Part shown: positions 10,434-21,695 of the stretch, piece after piece | Layout: the number at the start of each line of letters is the position of its first letter | Numbering within the stretch: position 1 is the stretch's first letter | Origin: Pythium myriotylum | Taxonomy: Eukaryota > Oomycota > Peronosporomycetes > Pythiales > Pythiaceae | Assembly: GCA_023091665.1 (NCBI GenBank) | Contig: JALJCQ010000009.1 | Coordinates: 1,488,001-1,552,000 of the forward strand | Direction of reading: 5' to 3' | Length of the DNA stretch: 64,000 bases | Translations under genes and position numbers: made by a program | Notes under the pieces: model-generated | Seen by the model: the letters and a program-made list of their open reading frames with translations, nothing else | Database searches by the model: none | Told to the model about the DNA's origin: nothing

Positions 10434-10945
10434 CTTTGTGGGCGACAAGCGGCGGCGCCTCAACGACCTCGGCGACGATGGCGACGATGATGACGACGCA
10501 CAAACTGCGATAGCTATCGAGAGTGATGGTCACCCCCATTTTGGGAAGAGATTGACGAGGAAAGCGACCGTGAGGACGCTGATCCACGGCCCATTGGGGT
10601 CGTCGACGCCGGTGACATAGGTACACTCCCGGCAAGTGTACACACGTCACAGGCGCCTCGTTCATCATTTCTCTCGACGCCTCCGCGCGTCGGGAGAAGG
10701 GTGGCGACGATCCCAAGAACCACGACGCCAGCACCCATCGCGGCAACCCCCTCTACGCCCGTCAGTGGAGAGCCAATGACGGAAGCCACGCTTCTGGCGA
10801 CACTCATTGAAGTGCTCGCGCAAGCAGCCTCGGCCATGAACGATACCTCGCACCTTCTCGCCGACCTCGACTCGCCACGCGCCGCAGTCGCAGCCGCCAA
10901 CGAAGTGACACAGTGTCGTGTGGCAGAATCAAAAACGGGCACCTA
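10434..10945 (+). pseudogene. Utopia-like N-terminal linker fragment
   Basis: Aligns by eye with about 500-1265 of the window: KRRRLNDL followed by an acidic run, DPRPIG-type text in another frame, and the ATLLATLIEVLAQAASAMND block. An internal piece (about 770-1050 of the long copy) is deleted. Similarity stops near 10945. Confidence 0.75.
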
Positions 10946-11740
10946 CGTAGCCTCGCTCTTGAGTCACCGACGGCAACAATATTCTCATGAAAGGGGTGGA
11001 TCTTGCGTGCTTCGAACACTCGCTTCAGACCCGGATATCACAACTTCTTTGAAGCGAAGTCCCGGAACTCTGACACGACACTACAACTAGACCCTCACAA
11101 GTCTAGAGGCAGCGAGAAAGAACGGCTTGGAGACGATGGAGCTCTTGGAGAACTCCAACGGGGAACTTGGCAGGAAGCGCATGCAAAACCACCCGGCCCT
11201 CGGCCAGACTGATCACTTCGGATCGCGACAGTACCCAAAACAGGCGGCCGATCGACCAGACTGATCACTTCGAAACACTTGGTGACTTCCTCGAGATACT
11301 GGCGGGGCTACTGTTGAGGTAAGAATCAGGGGGCTTCTGCGAGAAGGAGGAAAAATTCTGGGCTGACTCCCACGGAATTAGCGGCGGAGAATCGCCCCCC
11401 CCCCCCCCCCCCCCCCCTCCTTCCGTGGGTTATTGGGTGGCAAGCACCCATCCCTACCTACTGAAATCTGTCAAATAAAAGGTTCCTACACCTACTGTTT
11501 TTATGTGAGGTTTCTGAATAAAGAGAAATACGATACCGAATCTGGAATACGGAATCTTGACTTGGGCACCAGACTGTTCACTTCGTCTTGACTTGGGTAC
11601 TAAGGGTACGCCAGACTGATTCCAGACTGATCACTTCCTTGGGACTTGGTCGTGCACACCTTCACCTGACTGGGCACCTATTCCTCGCAGAAACTCATGT
11701 CCACGGAATCGGGGCGCTGTACCACAACAGACGTCACTCG
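10946..11740. other. Non-coding stretch with a repeated 16-base motif and a C run
   Basis: No gene seen. CCAGACTGATCACTTC, with a TGATCA palindrome core, is at about 11204, 11257 and 11622; a one-base variant is at 11569, and a further exact copy sits at 24428. A run of about 22 C lies near 11396-11417. Confidence 0.6.
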
Positions 11741-11880
11741 CGCGAGCGGAAAGAGGGGAGGGGAGTCGACCGACGCTATGGACTCCGGCCGCCACGACGA
11801 CACTGCCACTGCCACCCGCCTCACTTAGTGACCAGGGGGAGGCACCGTCGCGAGATCCAGCGACCAGTCTTGTACGCTGT
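11741..11880 (+). pseudogene. Short Utopia-like fragment
   Basis: Matches about 1271-1412 of the long copy (cactcgcgcgagcgg through gcgaccagtc) on the same strand. It ends at a C/G homopolymer near 11882-11896. Confidence 0.7.
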
Positions 11881-11959
11881 TGCCCCCCCGGGGGGGGTCC
11901 TGGGAAGGACCATCAATCTTTACTATCATTCCAAACGACCACGACAGGCAAGGGCTCCA

Positions 11960-12290
11960 TCGCGTGGTCGTTCATCTGGCCCGTGCCGTCTCGAGGCGGT
12001 CGTGGTCGTACTCGGTCAGCGTGGTTGTATCGTGCGGGAGTCGAGGTCCCAAGCGCGTGTGAGTTCGCCGCCCTCGCGCCGACGCCCGCACCTCCTCATC
12101 ATAGGCGTCCAGCGGCCTACCGTTCGTACCTGGAGGGGTTGGTGCTGGCGTCGGTGGGTCCCGCGGGATCCAACGGGTAGCTCTCCGCGCGGGCGTTGTC
12201 AGGCGTCGGCGCCACCGCCGCCACTGTCGCCGGCGGACCCCATTGCGTCCTCGAGCGTGTGTGTGTGCGAGCCGTCGGCGGAGGGGTAGC
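11960..12290 (-). pseudogene. Short inverted Utopia-like fragment
   Basis: The reverse strand encodes RRATRW, NGRPLDAYDEEV and LTEYDHDRLETARA, matching the linker encoded at about 1480-1810 of the long copy. It faces the plus-strand fragment just upstream and ends at a G run at about 12290-12312. Confidence 0.75.
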
Positions 12291-12325
12291 GGGGGGGGGG
12301 GGGGGGGGGGGGTCATCATCCCGGG

Positions 12326-12641
12326 GCTAGGGGGCAACCCCTTGGATCAGTGGCTCTGATTCAACTGTCTACTAAATTACCTCAACGGGCCTAATATACA
12401 AACATACAAACGGGTCTGAACCCAACCCGGCTATACCTGAAAGGTCGCGGCCGAGTATGTTCTCCCCGGGATGATGACCCGGGGGGGGGTCATCATCCCG
12501 GGGAGAACATACTCGGCCGCGACCTTTCAGGTATAGCCGGGTTGGGTTCAGACCCGTTTGTATGTTTGTATATTAGGCCCGTTGAGGTAATTTAGTAGAC
12601 AGTTGAATCAGAGCCACTGATCCAAGGGGTTGCCCCCTAGG
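12326..12641. repeat. Near-perfect palindrome, arms about 152 bp
   Basis: The left arm (12326-12477) is the reverse complement of 12490-12641; the spacer is about 12 bases, mostly G. The arms are the early part of the LTR described next, so one arm is an inverted duplication of LTR sequence. Such a structure can form a very stable cruciform or hairpin. Confidence 0.85.
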
Positions 12642-13348
12642 ATATATTATGGATTACAGGGAGCCGACCCCGGGAAGGGTCGCGCTCAAAGGTCGCCCAA
12701 GGGCGATCCCTTGGAGAAAGCGACCGCCGCTAGTATCAAGAAAGAATATCTAATAAGACTCTCCATTTTGCCTCGATCTACACAAGCGCCTTTCCTGCCA
12801 GTGTCGGCTAACCCAACTATACCATCCCAGTGACCCGGGGTACTGGGTAGCGATCGGCGACTTACCAAGGCAACCTATTAGCATAGCTGCGTGTGGTGTA
12901 TTCGTGTGTGTCGGGTTCCTGCGGGCGAGACGCTTAGACCAAGTGTCAAAGTGTTGTAGCACCCTTTCCCTGAAGTATTTACTTAAGGCTCCCGCCAGAT
13001 CCTTGGTATTCCATATTTGCATATTCTCGGTATTGCGATTAGAGGACTTTTCGCTGGCTGGAACTGCTCCTAGAAAGCGTACCAGAAGACTGTCACTAGT
13101 GCTTTACCGTTATCGGTCGGTTCGCCTAGAGACACCCCCGGGAAGTTTCTGCCCCGGGGTACAGCCTGAAACCCTTTATCTCAGTATATTCTGTAATAAG
13201 ACATCTGATTGCCTGAATGTGTACTATTATTAGTTACTACTCCACCACGCCTGCGCCTGTGCGATTTCGTCGCACGAACCCTTGCTCGGCGCATCCAATC
13301 CGTAGCTTCTAGATACACAACGTGAGGGAGGGTGGTGTATTAATTCTA
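12490..13348 (+). repeat. Long terminal repeat fragment (same family as the solo LTR at 56.2-57.2 kb)
   Basis: Collinear over about 850 bp with 56383-57140, with shared blocks such as GGATTACAGGGAGCCGACCC and CGTACCAGAAGACTGTCACT; the last matched bases are TTCTATTAA. The complete copy shows that about 40 more bases of LTR should follow. Here they are replaced by a piggyBac MITE inserted at that TTAA and then by unrelated DNA. The 5' end is rearranged (palindrome plus G run). Confidence 0.75.
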
Positions 13349-13352
13349 TTAA

Positions 13353-13677
13353 CCCTTTCGTGGTCATAATTTTTGCAATAGGAATAGTATCAGTATACAA
13401 AAGTCAAGTATATAAGCTGCAGAAGGGAACAAATTGTTCCCTTCTGGAAATGACGTTAGAAATATTTCGCACCGTATTTTGTAACATTTTTTTTTACAAA
13501 AACCCACCATTTGGGACATTACACCATATGGAACAACTTTGGTTGACTCAGATTTTCTCAGAAGCCATATCCACTTTTGCCAAAGGGAACGAATTGTTCC
13601 CTTCTAAGGGGGTTCCAACTACCCACTCTTGCAAACACATCAGAAGGGCAAAAAATGTACCATTTACCACGAAAGGG
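13353..13677. mobile_element. piggyBac-type MITE, 325 bp
   Basis: Begins CCCTTTCGTGGT and ends ACCACGAAAGGG, flanked by TTAA on both sides (13349-13352 and 13678-13681). TTAA duplication plus CCCTTT ends are the piggyBac signature. No ORF. The interior has two A/T-centred palindromes, AGAAGGGAACAAATTGTTCC at 13421 and AAGGGAACGAATTGTTCCCT at 13582. A second copy is at 49961-50283. Confidence 0.9.
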
Positions 13678-13863
13678 TTAAGGAGAATTTGAGATGGGTT
13701 GACTTCGAGGCCGAGGTTGACTTAGGAGGGACGAGTTGACTTGAACAGTAGATAGTAGAAGACCGAATGAGCTATATTTCCTGGGATGAAAATGGTGGGT
13801 GTAGGGAGCTAGCGCTGCAGAGTTCTGTGTCCTACATGGCCTGGATTTATTCACCCATCAATC

Positions 13864-15117
13864 GTGGTGGCAGATATCATTGGGTGGATTCGGAAACTCA
13901 ATTGCGACCGAAACGAAAAGGTTTCTGAAACACAAATAAGTCGACTTCATCGAGTCAGATTCAGATTTGTGTACTCTGATTCGCATGGTGGGACGTGCAC
14001 ATTCAGGGTAACAGCACAAAGACACACACCGGGCTTTGAAGTGGTTGCTGCAATGCACACATCCAGATCGATCCTCATCAAGATGGTCTCCGCCACGATT
14101 ATCGCACTGTGTCTACGTCGACAACGCACAAGCAGACGAGTGCGGAAGCGTCTCCAGCGGACGGCTAGGTGCACACTGATGCCTCCGTCCACGTCGTGCT
14201 TCCAGCACCTGTACGACTCGCGCAATGACGACGCACTGATCACCCTCACCGGATTCGATCACGCAACCTTCAGCTACCTGCTGCGCTCGTTCGAGCCCCT
14301 CTACAGTTCTTACACACCCTATTCGAGCGACGGCGTGATTCGCCTGCTCAAAACCAATCGACGACCAGGTGGGCGACCACGTGACATGAGAGCCACCCAG
14401 TGCTTGGCGTGGTGCTCGTGTGGAATAGATGTTCTTGCCAACTCTTTCTACTGTGCCTCATCTTCGGCGTTCCAGAGCCAGCTGTATCGCTCTTCCTCCG
14501 GTTCGGACGTCGTCTACTCCTCCTCATTATGGCGAACGATCGATTGGCACAAGTTCGGCTTCCGACACCGCGAGAGGTGATTGCTTTCCAGCGTGCAATC
14601 AGCGCCAATCATCCAGAAATCAACGACGTTTACGCCGTGATGGATGGTCTCAAGATCGGCATTCAAAACTGTAGTGACATCAACAAAGACAACATGTTCT
14701 ACAATGGGTGGACTCACGGACACTACATCAGCAACGTGTTTGTGTTCACGCCGAACGGATTGATCATATCTGCTGGTGCCAACGCCCCCGGGTCGACGCA
14801 TGACTCGTGGGTGGCCGAACGTGGAGAAGTGTACAGCGACTTGGCATCCGTTTTCGATTTGACTGGTGGCCGCGTCGTGGTTGATTCGGCATTTGCTGCC
14901 AACGATTACGTTCCTGATCAAGTCTCAGGGTATCAGTGCAGCAGGTCTTGCCGCGGCAAGTGTGCGGCAAGCTGCAGAGTGGGAGATGGGGGCTCTAAGG
15001 GGAAGTTTTCCACGGCTGACAAGCACGCTCTTGTATGAGGAAAGTGGCGAGCGCGCAGGCATTCTCATGACAATTGTTCAGCTGTTCAACTTGCGGACGC
15101 GGCTCGTCGGCTTCAAC
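13864..15117 (+). pseudogene. PIF/Harbinger (DDE_Tnp_4) transposase, frameshifted
   Basis: Read in frame order 13864-14580, 14400-15038, 14866-15120. Recognisable text includes FDHATFSYLLRSFEPL (N-terminal helical part), VYAVMDGLKIGIQ with the first catalytic Asp, GANAPGSTHDS, VVVDSAFAAND with the second Asp, and RQAAEWEMGALRGSFPRL before the C-terminus. Two frameshifts (about 14480 and 14920) make it inactive as written. A convergent Myb-like ORF directly downstream completes the two-gene Harbinger arrangement. I did not identify terminal repeats. Confidence 0.8.
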
Positions 15118-15127
15118 TAGATACGCA

Positions 15128-16019
15128 CTACGTTTTGGCAGCCAATGCAACGTGGGCTTCCCTCACTGTATACACAATATCGCTCGTAATGCAGTCACAT
15201 TTATTCTTTTGGTTTAGTTGCAAGCAAAGTATCTGCATCAGAACATCATGGCGACGATCAGCCTCCTCTTTAGTCTGGCGCAAACTCTCACGCATCACGG
15301 CGAGTTCCTCGCGACGTAACGCCATATCCCTGCGCATCAGATCCACGATCTCCGTGTCGGTGGTACCTCGCTGTGGCCGCGGGAACACAAGACGTCGGCT
15401 CTGGGTAGGTGCCAGAGTTGAAGGCTCACTGATAGCACCATCGGTGTCGGAAGGTGCAAAGTCATCGCTCCACATATTGATCTCTTCGGGGAGGACGACG
15501 CTGTCGTCGTCGTCATTCTCGTCACCTTGCAGCACATTAGCCACTGGGTGTAGCCACTCGCAAGACACAGGAGTACGAAAGAGCTTACCGTTTGGTTGAG
15601 CCATGCTCGGCTGTGACTGGGTTTGTGGTATCTCGATACCGCCAGCGAGTGCGCGCAGAGGTCGTTTTGCTGGATGAATGTCTGACCGCTCATCTAGTAG
15701 CTTCTGGACCTCCAGAGCTAGCGACTCGCGGACAGAAGGGATTTCTCGTCGGTGGCTTTCTATTGACGAGCGCTCGCAGTTTTCGCCGAATCGAGACGAC
15801 GGTCCGCTTGATGCGGACCTCGCGGCTGTGGGCTACCGCCACCTCAAGCCATTCTCTTTGAGAGAACGGTTGACGCCGCGACAGCAAATCCATGAGCGAA
15901 AGAAGCGCTTCCTCGGTGTAGCCGCGCCCGCCTTGTGATGCATCCAGTGGCTCGGACATTGGGCTATGCGTTGAGGACAGCGTTGACACGCAACGGCACT
16001 TTTGATCCTCATTTCGCAA
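15128..16019 (-). pseudogene. Myb/SANT-like accessory protein of the PIF/Harbinger element
   Basis: The N-terminal part (ORF 15690-16019) contains GRGYTEEALLSLMDLLSRR, QPFSQREWLEVAV and the SIRRKLRALVNRKPP tail typical of Harbinger Myb-like partners. The C-terminal part (ORF 15128-15604, extending upstream in frame as LEVQKLLDERSDIHPAK) has an acidic region and a coiled coil (MRRDMALRREELAVMRESLR). One single-base shift near 15720 separates the parts. In Harbinger elements this protein helps bring the transposase to DNA and to the nucleus. It converges on the transposase with only about 10 bases between stops. Confidence 0.75.
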
Positions 16020-16677
16020 CCTGAGAATTGTGCAGCGCGCGTCTTTGAAACGTCAGCGTTGGCCGAACTCTAATGTTTAGCCGCACAAATCTCACATAAA
16101 CGCTGCGAATGGTACCAATATGTGCTTGCGGATAGGTTTATTTGAGTTTCCAATTCAACCCATTTGTGGCGGCGTTCATCATTGCCCGGGGCTCACAAGC
16201 CTTGGTAGAGTAAACATGGAGGAACTGTCTCAGAATTCTCATTTTACGGCCGTATTTTCGAAACAATAGCAAACCGGAGCCGTCCGATTCCTCATTCAGC
16301 AACCAGTTGCAACCAAACGTGGAGGGTCGTGCTATCTAGGTACCATTGATACTTTTTGTATTGTGGCTTGCAGTCCTTTTGTCGTTTTCAATCTACTTCG
16401 GACCGATCTGGTCACCTACCCCTTCAAAGTCGATCAGATCTGGACGTGCCGCACCTCGGATCTGTTCAGATGTCCTCCTATCCGAACCCTGAAACCTCGT
16501 TACAGTGACTGAAGCAGAGCAGATCATCTCCTATCTTGCAGAGACATCTCCGATTGTCGTTTTAACGGCGACAATCGGAGCTCCATTCAGTAACTATCAG
16601 CACAGCGTTGTGGAGTCATTTTCTCAGACGACCTCAGATGGCGGGCGATCGCGCTGCTCCACGTCTACGGCATCCAT

Positions 16678-17588
16678 GTGACTTATGTGAGTGACGTCCT
16701 CGGTCCCACAGTGCATACGTTACAGCGGTGGTATTCGCGCTTCAAGCGAGATGGCGTCCTAAGGGAAGACCGCCTGCGGCAACGAACCGCAAGCTGGCCG
16801 CCTCACGTTCTGAAAGGTGTCAAAGAGTACATAAAAGGACATCCGACGTTCTACCTGGACGAGCTTCAGGCATATCTCCGCCTTGTATATCCAGAAGCGC
16901 GGCGCACATCGATTAGCACCATCTGCCGCGCTTTGAATTTCGATTTGGGTTTGTCTCGAAAGGTCCTCACGCGAGCGGCACGCGAATGCGTCCCTCAAGA
17001 AGTCGCCAACTACAAGGCCAAGCTGGCTGCGATCTACGCCTGCCCCGAGCAAATGCTGTTTATCGATAAAACCTCCAAGGACGGACGCCACGTGTTACGT
17101 CGCTACGCCTGGTCAGAGCGGAACGTTCCTGCAATTGTCAAGCTTCCCTTTTCTCGCGGCAATCGAGTTTCCTGTATGGCGGCGCTCGATCATACCAGCT
17201 TTATCGCGTGGCGTACGACGCCTGGAACGTTCACCCGTGGATCGTTCCATGACGCTTTTGTCTCTTCCGTTGTACCGGTGCCAAATCCATGGCCACTCCC
17301 TCGCTCCATCGTGTCTAGGACAACGCCAAGATCAATATGTACCCGGAGCTCGAGGAGCTGCGTTTACTAGAGACGAATACGCTTAGCTGACACTGATCGC
17401 TCTACATTCTGCTGAGTGCAGGTCATTCATATGACAGGCGCGCGGTTGCTATTCCTCCCTCTGTATGCCCCGCACCTCAACCCATAGAGATCGGCTTTGG
17501 TCGACTCAAAGCGTGGATCCAGAAAAACGCCAACCTGGTATTTCCGTTGTACCTAGAGCTCGTGCTACGAGCGGCAATGCCCAATCGC
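16678..17588 (+). pseudogene. Tc1/mariner (DDE_3) transposase pseudogene
   Basis: HTH-like N-terminus (TLQRWYSRFKRDGVLREDR), then a DDE_3 core: LFIDKTSKDGRHVLRRYAW carries the first Asp, a shifted frame near 17320 reads DNAKINMYPELEEL with the second Asp after an in-frame TAG, and PHLNP / IEIGFGRLKAWI near 17470-17520 carries the third acidic residue in yet another frame. At least two frameshifts and a stop, so inactive. Confidence 0.75.
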
Positions 17589-17706
17589 TGTCAAGCGACT
17601 GGATTTTCCGGCGTGTTGGCACACTGTGGATACGCAACAGTAGAGCTTAGAGAGAGCGCGTACGACGACAATAAATAGCTCCGTAAAATGAAATATATTT
17701 GCTCTT

Positions 17707-18582
17707 TTACACAGCCATTTCCTCATCGGCTTGCTGGTGATCTTCATATTCGAGATCCGCGTTGGTTGCTGACGGAGCCACAGGCGTGAAGCCGTGGAAG
17801 ATCCTGCGTGAGAATATGTCGTGGCCAGGGAGGCCGAGCGCGAGACGGAGAGTGGAGAGCCGAACGCGAAGACGGACCCAAACGCCACCGATCTCGACCT
17901 CGATTGTGGTGGCATCGTCGTCCCCTGTACGAGGAGCTTCCCCGGCGGCAATGAGGTCGTCAAACGCGCGTGCCTGACGCGTGGTATTGTCAGCGCGAAG
18001 CTGGACCGGCGTACCTTCTGGCTGCCGAGTGTGACGATGAGATGGTTGGTGGTGATCGGGCCGAGCGCCTGGGTGCGTGCAAATTCGGCAATAGCCTGCG
18101 TCGAACCGACGATGCACGACGCGGTGGCACGTCGGAGAGCGGGCCTTGGCGGCCGCGATCGAGACGTACATAAAGAACTGGGAGCTGAACCTGGTAGCAA
18201 CAAGACGTCCTACACGAGCAGGGTCTGTCTCTCCGGACGCCAGTCTGTCAACATCCGCTTGGGTGATGTGGGATCAGCGCTCCCGCAGTAGCGTCTCAAA
18301 CGCCGCTCGATCAAAGACCCGGTACACCACATGAGCGGCGCTCTTGCTGGCCTTGATGTAAATGTTTTCCTCGAGGAGCGTGCTAGCGTCGGTCGTAAAC
18401 GGTGGCTCCAGGAGGAAGTGCACGAGCTTCTCTCGAAGCACAGCAAAGCCCTCATCGATAGTAAAACGTACCTGCTGCGTCTCTCCTCTGCGCGGGCTCC
18501 CAGCGCGCTCACCGCGACGAAAGCTAATCTCACCGAGGAGATCTGTAGACGTAGGGAGGAGACCTGCGCGAGGGGTGGCCAT
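17707..18582 (-). pseudogene. Unrecognised protein, two adjacent minus-strand frames
   Basis: ORF 18274-18582 starts MATPRAGLLPTSTDLLGEIS and continues FTIDEGFAVLREKLVHFLL and AAHVVYRVFDRAAFETLL; ORF 17707-18171 includes ARAFDDLIAAGEAP, TTIEVEIGGVWVRLRVRL and LGLPGHDIFSRRIFHGF. They have protein-like composition and probably form one interrupted gene with a frame change near 18200. I do not recognise a family. Its position between Tc1 and MULE remnants suggests a transposon ORF. Confidence 0.4.
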
Positions 18583-18748
18583 CGTAGCGCGGAAGGAACT
18601 GGTGCGTGGAAATGTCGTGCGGCATTCCTGCCAACACTCTGTCGAGCCACAGCATAGCCAACAATGTACCTAAATGCCAAAATGGGGTGGTAAATTTGAA
18701 AAATATGAATATAGGGTGGTATGGAAAGTCTCAATATCCTTCTTTTGA

Positions 18749-18826
18749 ATACGGTTCTATAGCTTTGTAGGGTGAGCTAGAGTCCAGTGACTCTAGCTCA
18801 CCCAAGAAAGCTGTAGAACCGTATTA
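18749..18826. repeat. Foldback hairpin, about 78 bp
   Basis: AATACGGTTCTATAGCTTTG...CTAGAGTC pairs with GACTCTAGCTCACCC...GAACCGTATT around a tiny CAGT loop; about 35 bp of nearly perfect stem. No ORF. It looks like two inverted terminal repeats with almost no interior. Confidence 0.85.
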
Positions 18827-19290
18827 AAGGTAAAACTCCTCGCCGCGAGACGCACCCTTCTTCATTCAAAAACCCGACTCATCCATCCCGCCCTCCTTTG
18901 GGTCTTCCCCCATGGGGCACTAGGGTACAGAATCAACGATACAGGAGGGAATCGAACTGGTGCCAGTAGCCGTTTCCATACAAGCTAAACCAATTGACTC
19001 CGAGGCGGTTAGATAAATCTAGTGACATAGTTGCCTGATAGATCCGATCTGGCCTCCGATTTAAATTGGTGCTCAGATCTACTGCTCCGATATGTATTCA
19101 TATCTTCGATCTGCAAGCCCGAAGTAAGGCTTAGATCGGAGCGACAGAAAGTCTGCAAAGCACAATACCATGTATACTTTTCGTACCCAAGGAACAAACC
19201 ATAGCCAATAAACCCGTTTGACCGTATGCACAAGGCTTACTCAACTCAACTCTGCTCGACTCTTATGTTTCTTGCGGCGCTCGCAGGTTC
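18827..19290. other. Intergenic; tRNA-like B-box only
   Basis: No gene seen. The minus strand near 18950-18970 has AGTTCGATTCC, a B-box match, but no foldable tRNA cloverleaf around it. Confidence 0.3.
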
Positions 19291-19292
19291 TG

Positions 19293-20977
19293 CTATTGTG
19301 TATACGTGTTGCACAATGAACAATGGATCGGGGAATCCCCATTCACGAACTCGGAGCGGTTGCGAATACAAATCGTCTTGGGTCGGCCACGTCTCTTCAG
19401 AATCGCTGGGGGGAGTGTGCCATCTGGATTGATGTACGCAACGTCGACAGGCTTGGAATAGGGAGCGAACGCTTCTCGGAGGTGGTCAACGCGGTAGTAA
19501 CCCGCGACATACGATAGAGGATCTTCTTGCTGTACAAGAATTGCAGCGCATGCATGCACACAGGGATACTGGTTTTCCTGCCACACGTTGCAAGAACACG
19601 TGCGAGCTTGCAAGTCCACGATAACTGGTTTGTCTGCACTCTGCCGGTGAACTTCACAGATGCTGTCGCTCACCCAGCGAAGATCTTCCGCTTCGCATCG
19701 AGTTTTGTTGCCTTCATGACACGTGCTGTTACCCACGGCACAAATTCCGACTGGAGCTGTTGATATTCTCGGCGTTTGTCGGACATTCGCTCCTGCGTCT
19801 TTCGCACAATACTTGCTAGGCAGCTGGACCATGAGTGTTCCCGTTCTTCTAGCAGCCAACTGTTCGAGCTTTCGGAGATGTTTGTTGTCACCATCCCAAA
19901 TCTGGGATGTGGGAAGAAGCATGTTCTTCGCTTTGTCTTATCAATGCCTACAGAAAGTTTACACGGTCAGCGTTGTTACCGAGATACAAATTGTTTACAC
20001 ATGACACGACGTATGTAAGGTACAATACCTTGAACGTATTTTTTTGCATCTTTGTTGATCCCCTCACACGCCTCGATAAGGTTTCGATACCAGCAGGTGT
20101 AGGACACTTGGCGATGTTGTGGATGTTGCCTTTGAGATCCGACTTGAAGTTGACAACGACGTTCTTCTTCTGGTGAAAGCTGCAGTAACTGTGGGGAACG
20201 AGCGGAACGACAGTCTCGAGTGACCTTTCTCTCGATCACTCATGATGACCACATCTGACATTTCGTCAAGGTTTTTACCAGCACGCAGTAGTCGAACAAA
20301 CCACTCCCAGTGCTCCCGATCTTCCATGATGCCGACACCCGCGGCTACGATGACAATGCCACGGTTACCGGATAGCGCAGACGCAAGGAATAGAGTCTCT
20401 CCCTCGCGAGAGCGAGGTGACATGCGTCGAGGGAAAGAACTGGTAGACAGAACTGAAAGCTCCGAGCCCATGCGTTCAGCATGATAAATGCCTTCATAAT
20501 GTTTCCCGTTGCATTGCGCTCAAAATCTATGATTAATTTAGCCGTAATCGACACGACCTTTCGCAATGACATCCGCAGGCTTCGCGGCTGGTGCGCAACG
20601 CAACACTTCACGAGCGACATCGGACACTAACGTTTTCGCCACCCCAGAGTATCCACCACCTCGGCATGAGTGCATATTGTGACAGGATGTCACTTCGAAG
20701 CGACTATCTCGGCGGGCACGAGCACGCACAGCGTAAAGACACTCCAGGTCTTTGCACCTTGCAGAAATTTTGTCCTAGTTGTTGTCCGGGAAGATGCATT
20801 TTCTACGAGTCTATAAGATGGTCCGTGCGTTAACTTTCACAGCAGATGTAAACCAAGTCTCGCATGAGCGCATTCTTCGTGCACAGCGCGCTTGAATGCA
20901 TCACGCGATTCAAACATCGCGCCGGGGCAGAACGTGTCTACATACACCGGTCCGTCGGAGTCTACGTCGCTCGCCAT
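19293..20977 (-). pseudogene. MULE transposase pseudogene with SWIM zinc finger
   Basis: The start is taken at 20977 (MASDVDSDGPVYVDTFCPGA, then MFESRDAFKRAVHEEC, the N-terminal domain of MULEs). Next come a CHNMHSC zinc-like motif near 20680, FCLPVLSLDACHL with the first catalytic Asp near 20450, IVIVAAGVGIMEDREHWEWF and VVIMSDREKG with the second Asp near 20250, and a SWIM finger RTCSCNVWQENQYPCVHAC near 19590. The frame changes several times between these blocks. It reads towards the left end of the inverted-repeat segment. Confidence 0.8.
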
Positions 20978-21206
20978 CCTCCCGCACACTTCTCAAATGA
21001 TTGGCGACAATCAAAGAATTCCTCCCTTATCCCGATTTTGTCCCTAATGGTCCCAATTTATCCCTAAATGTCCCTTTCATTAGTCCCCTCGTATCCTGTG
21101 TATGATCCCGATTTCAATATCACACGGAACAGTATACAAGGTATACTTAGTATACCCCGTGTTCCAAGCCAGTCAGTCTCACTTCCAGTCAGCAGCGACG
21201 ACATCG

Positions 21207-21695
21207 ATGGCGACATCCACGTTTGGCAGCGCCAAGAAGCACGGAGTGATCTGTGTGTATCCAGGTTGCTTCGTGCTTATGAAGACACAGAAGTTCAAGG
21301 ATCATTTTGTGCGCAAGAATCTCGGTGAGGGTGAGTCGTTTGACACGGTACAGCATCGCGATAATTACGAGCGTGCTCTCCTCGATCCTGCCCTCCTCGA
21401 GCTTGGTGGTGATGGCCCACTCAAAGCCCTGCTGGTTGCATCAGTTGCTCGTATTGCACATTATCTGGACGAGCTTAACGCCAAGGTTGCACGGTTAGAG
21501 ACGGCGATCCCAGCGACAACTCCCCCCATACCAACAACGACTCCAACCACCCCACCACGATCGACGTCTCAGCCACCACTACTAGGTACTGTTGCAGACA
21601 GCGCGACAGAGCAGGAAACGCCTCCTCCAACACCAGTTCGTCGTCCTCAGCGTGCGGCGCGAGATGCGACTCGCAAGCGTTCACGTCGTGCTTAG
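21207..21695 (+). CDS. Unknown 162-residue protein, transposon-associated
   Basis: ATG at 21207 (MATSTFGSAKKHGVICVYPG) preferred to the upstream ATG at 21102 because the protein-like text starts there. A C-x4-C...H cluster (CVYPGCFVLMKTQKFKDHF) may bind zinc. A helical region (ALLVASVARIAHYLDELNAK) and a Thr/Pro-rich then Arg-rich tail (RRPQRAARDATRKRSRRA) follow. The tail could be a nuclear localisation signal. It sits just inside the right inverted repeat, divergent from the MULE gene, so a second gene of that element is possible. Confidence 0.5.
   Translation: MATSTFGSAKKHGVICVYPGCFVLMKTQKFKDHFVRKNLGEGESFDTVQHRDNYERALLDPALLELGGDGPLKALLVASVARIAHYLDELNAKVARLETAIPATTPPIPTTTPTTPPRSTSQPPLLGTVADSATEQETPPPTPVRRPQRAARDATRKRSRRA

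Noticed and set aside
18930..19010. Possible tRNA gene on the minus strand (AGTTCGATTCC B-box)
   Set aside because: The T-stem and acceptor stem do not pair and no proper A-box or anticodon stem is visible.
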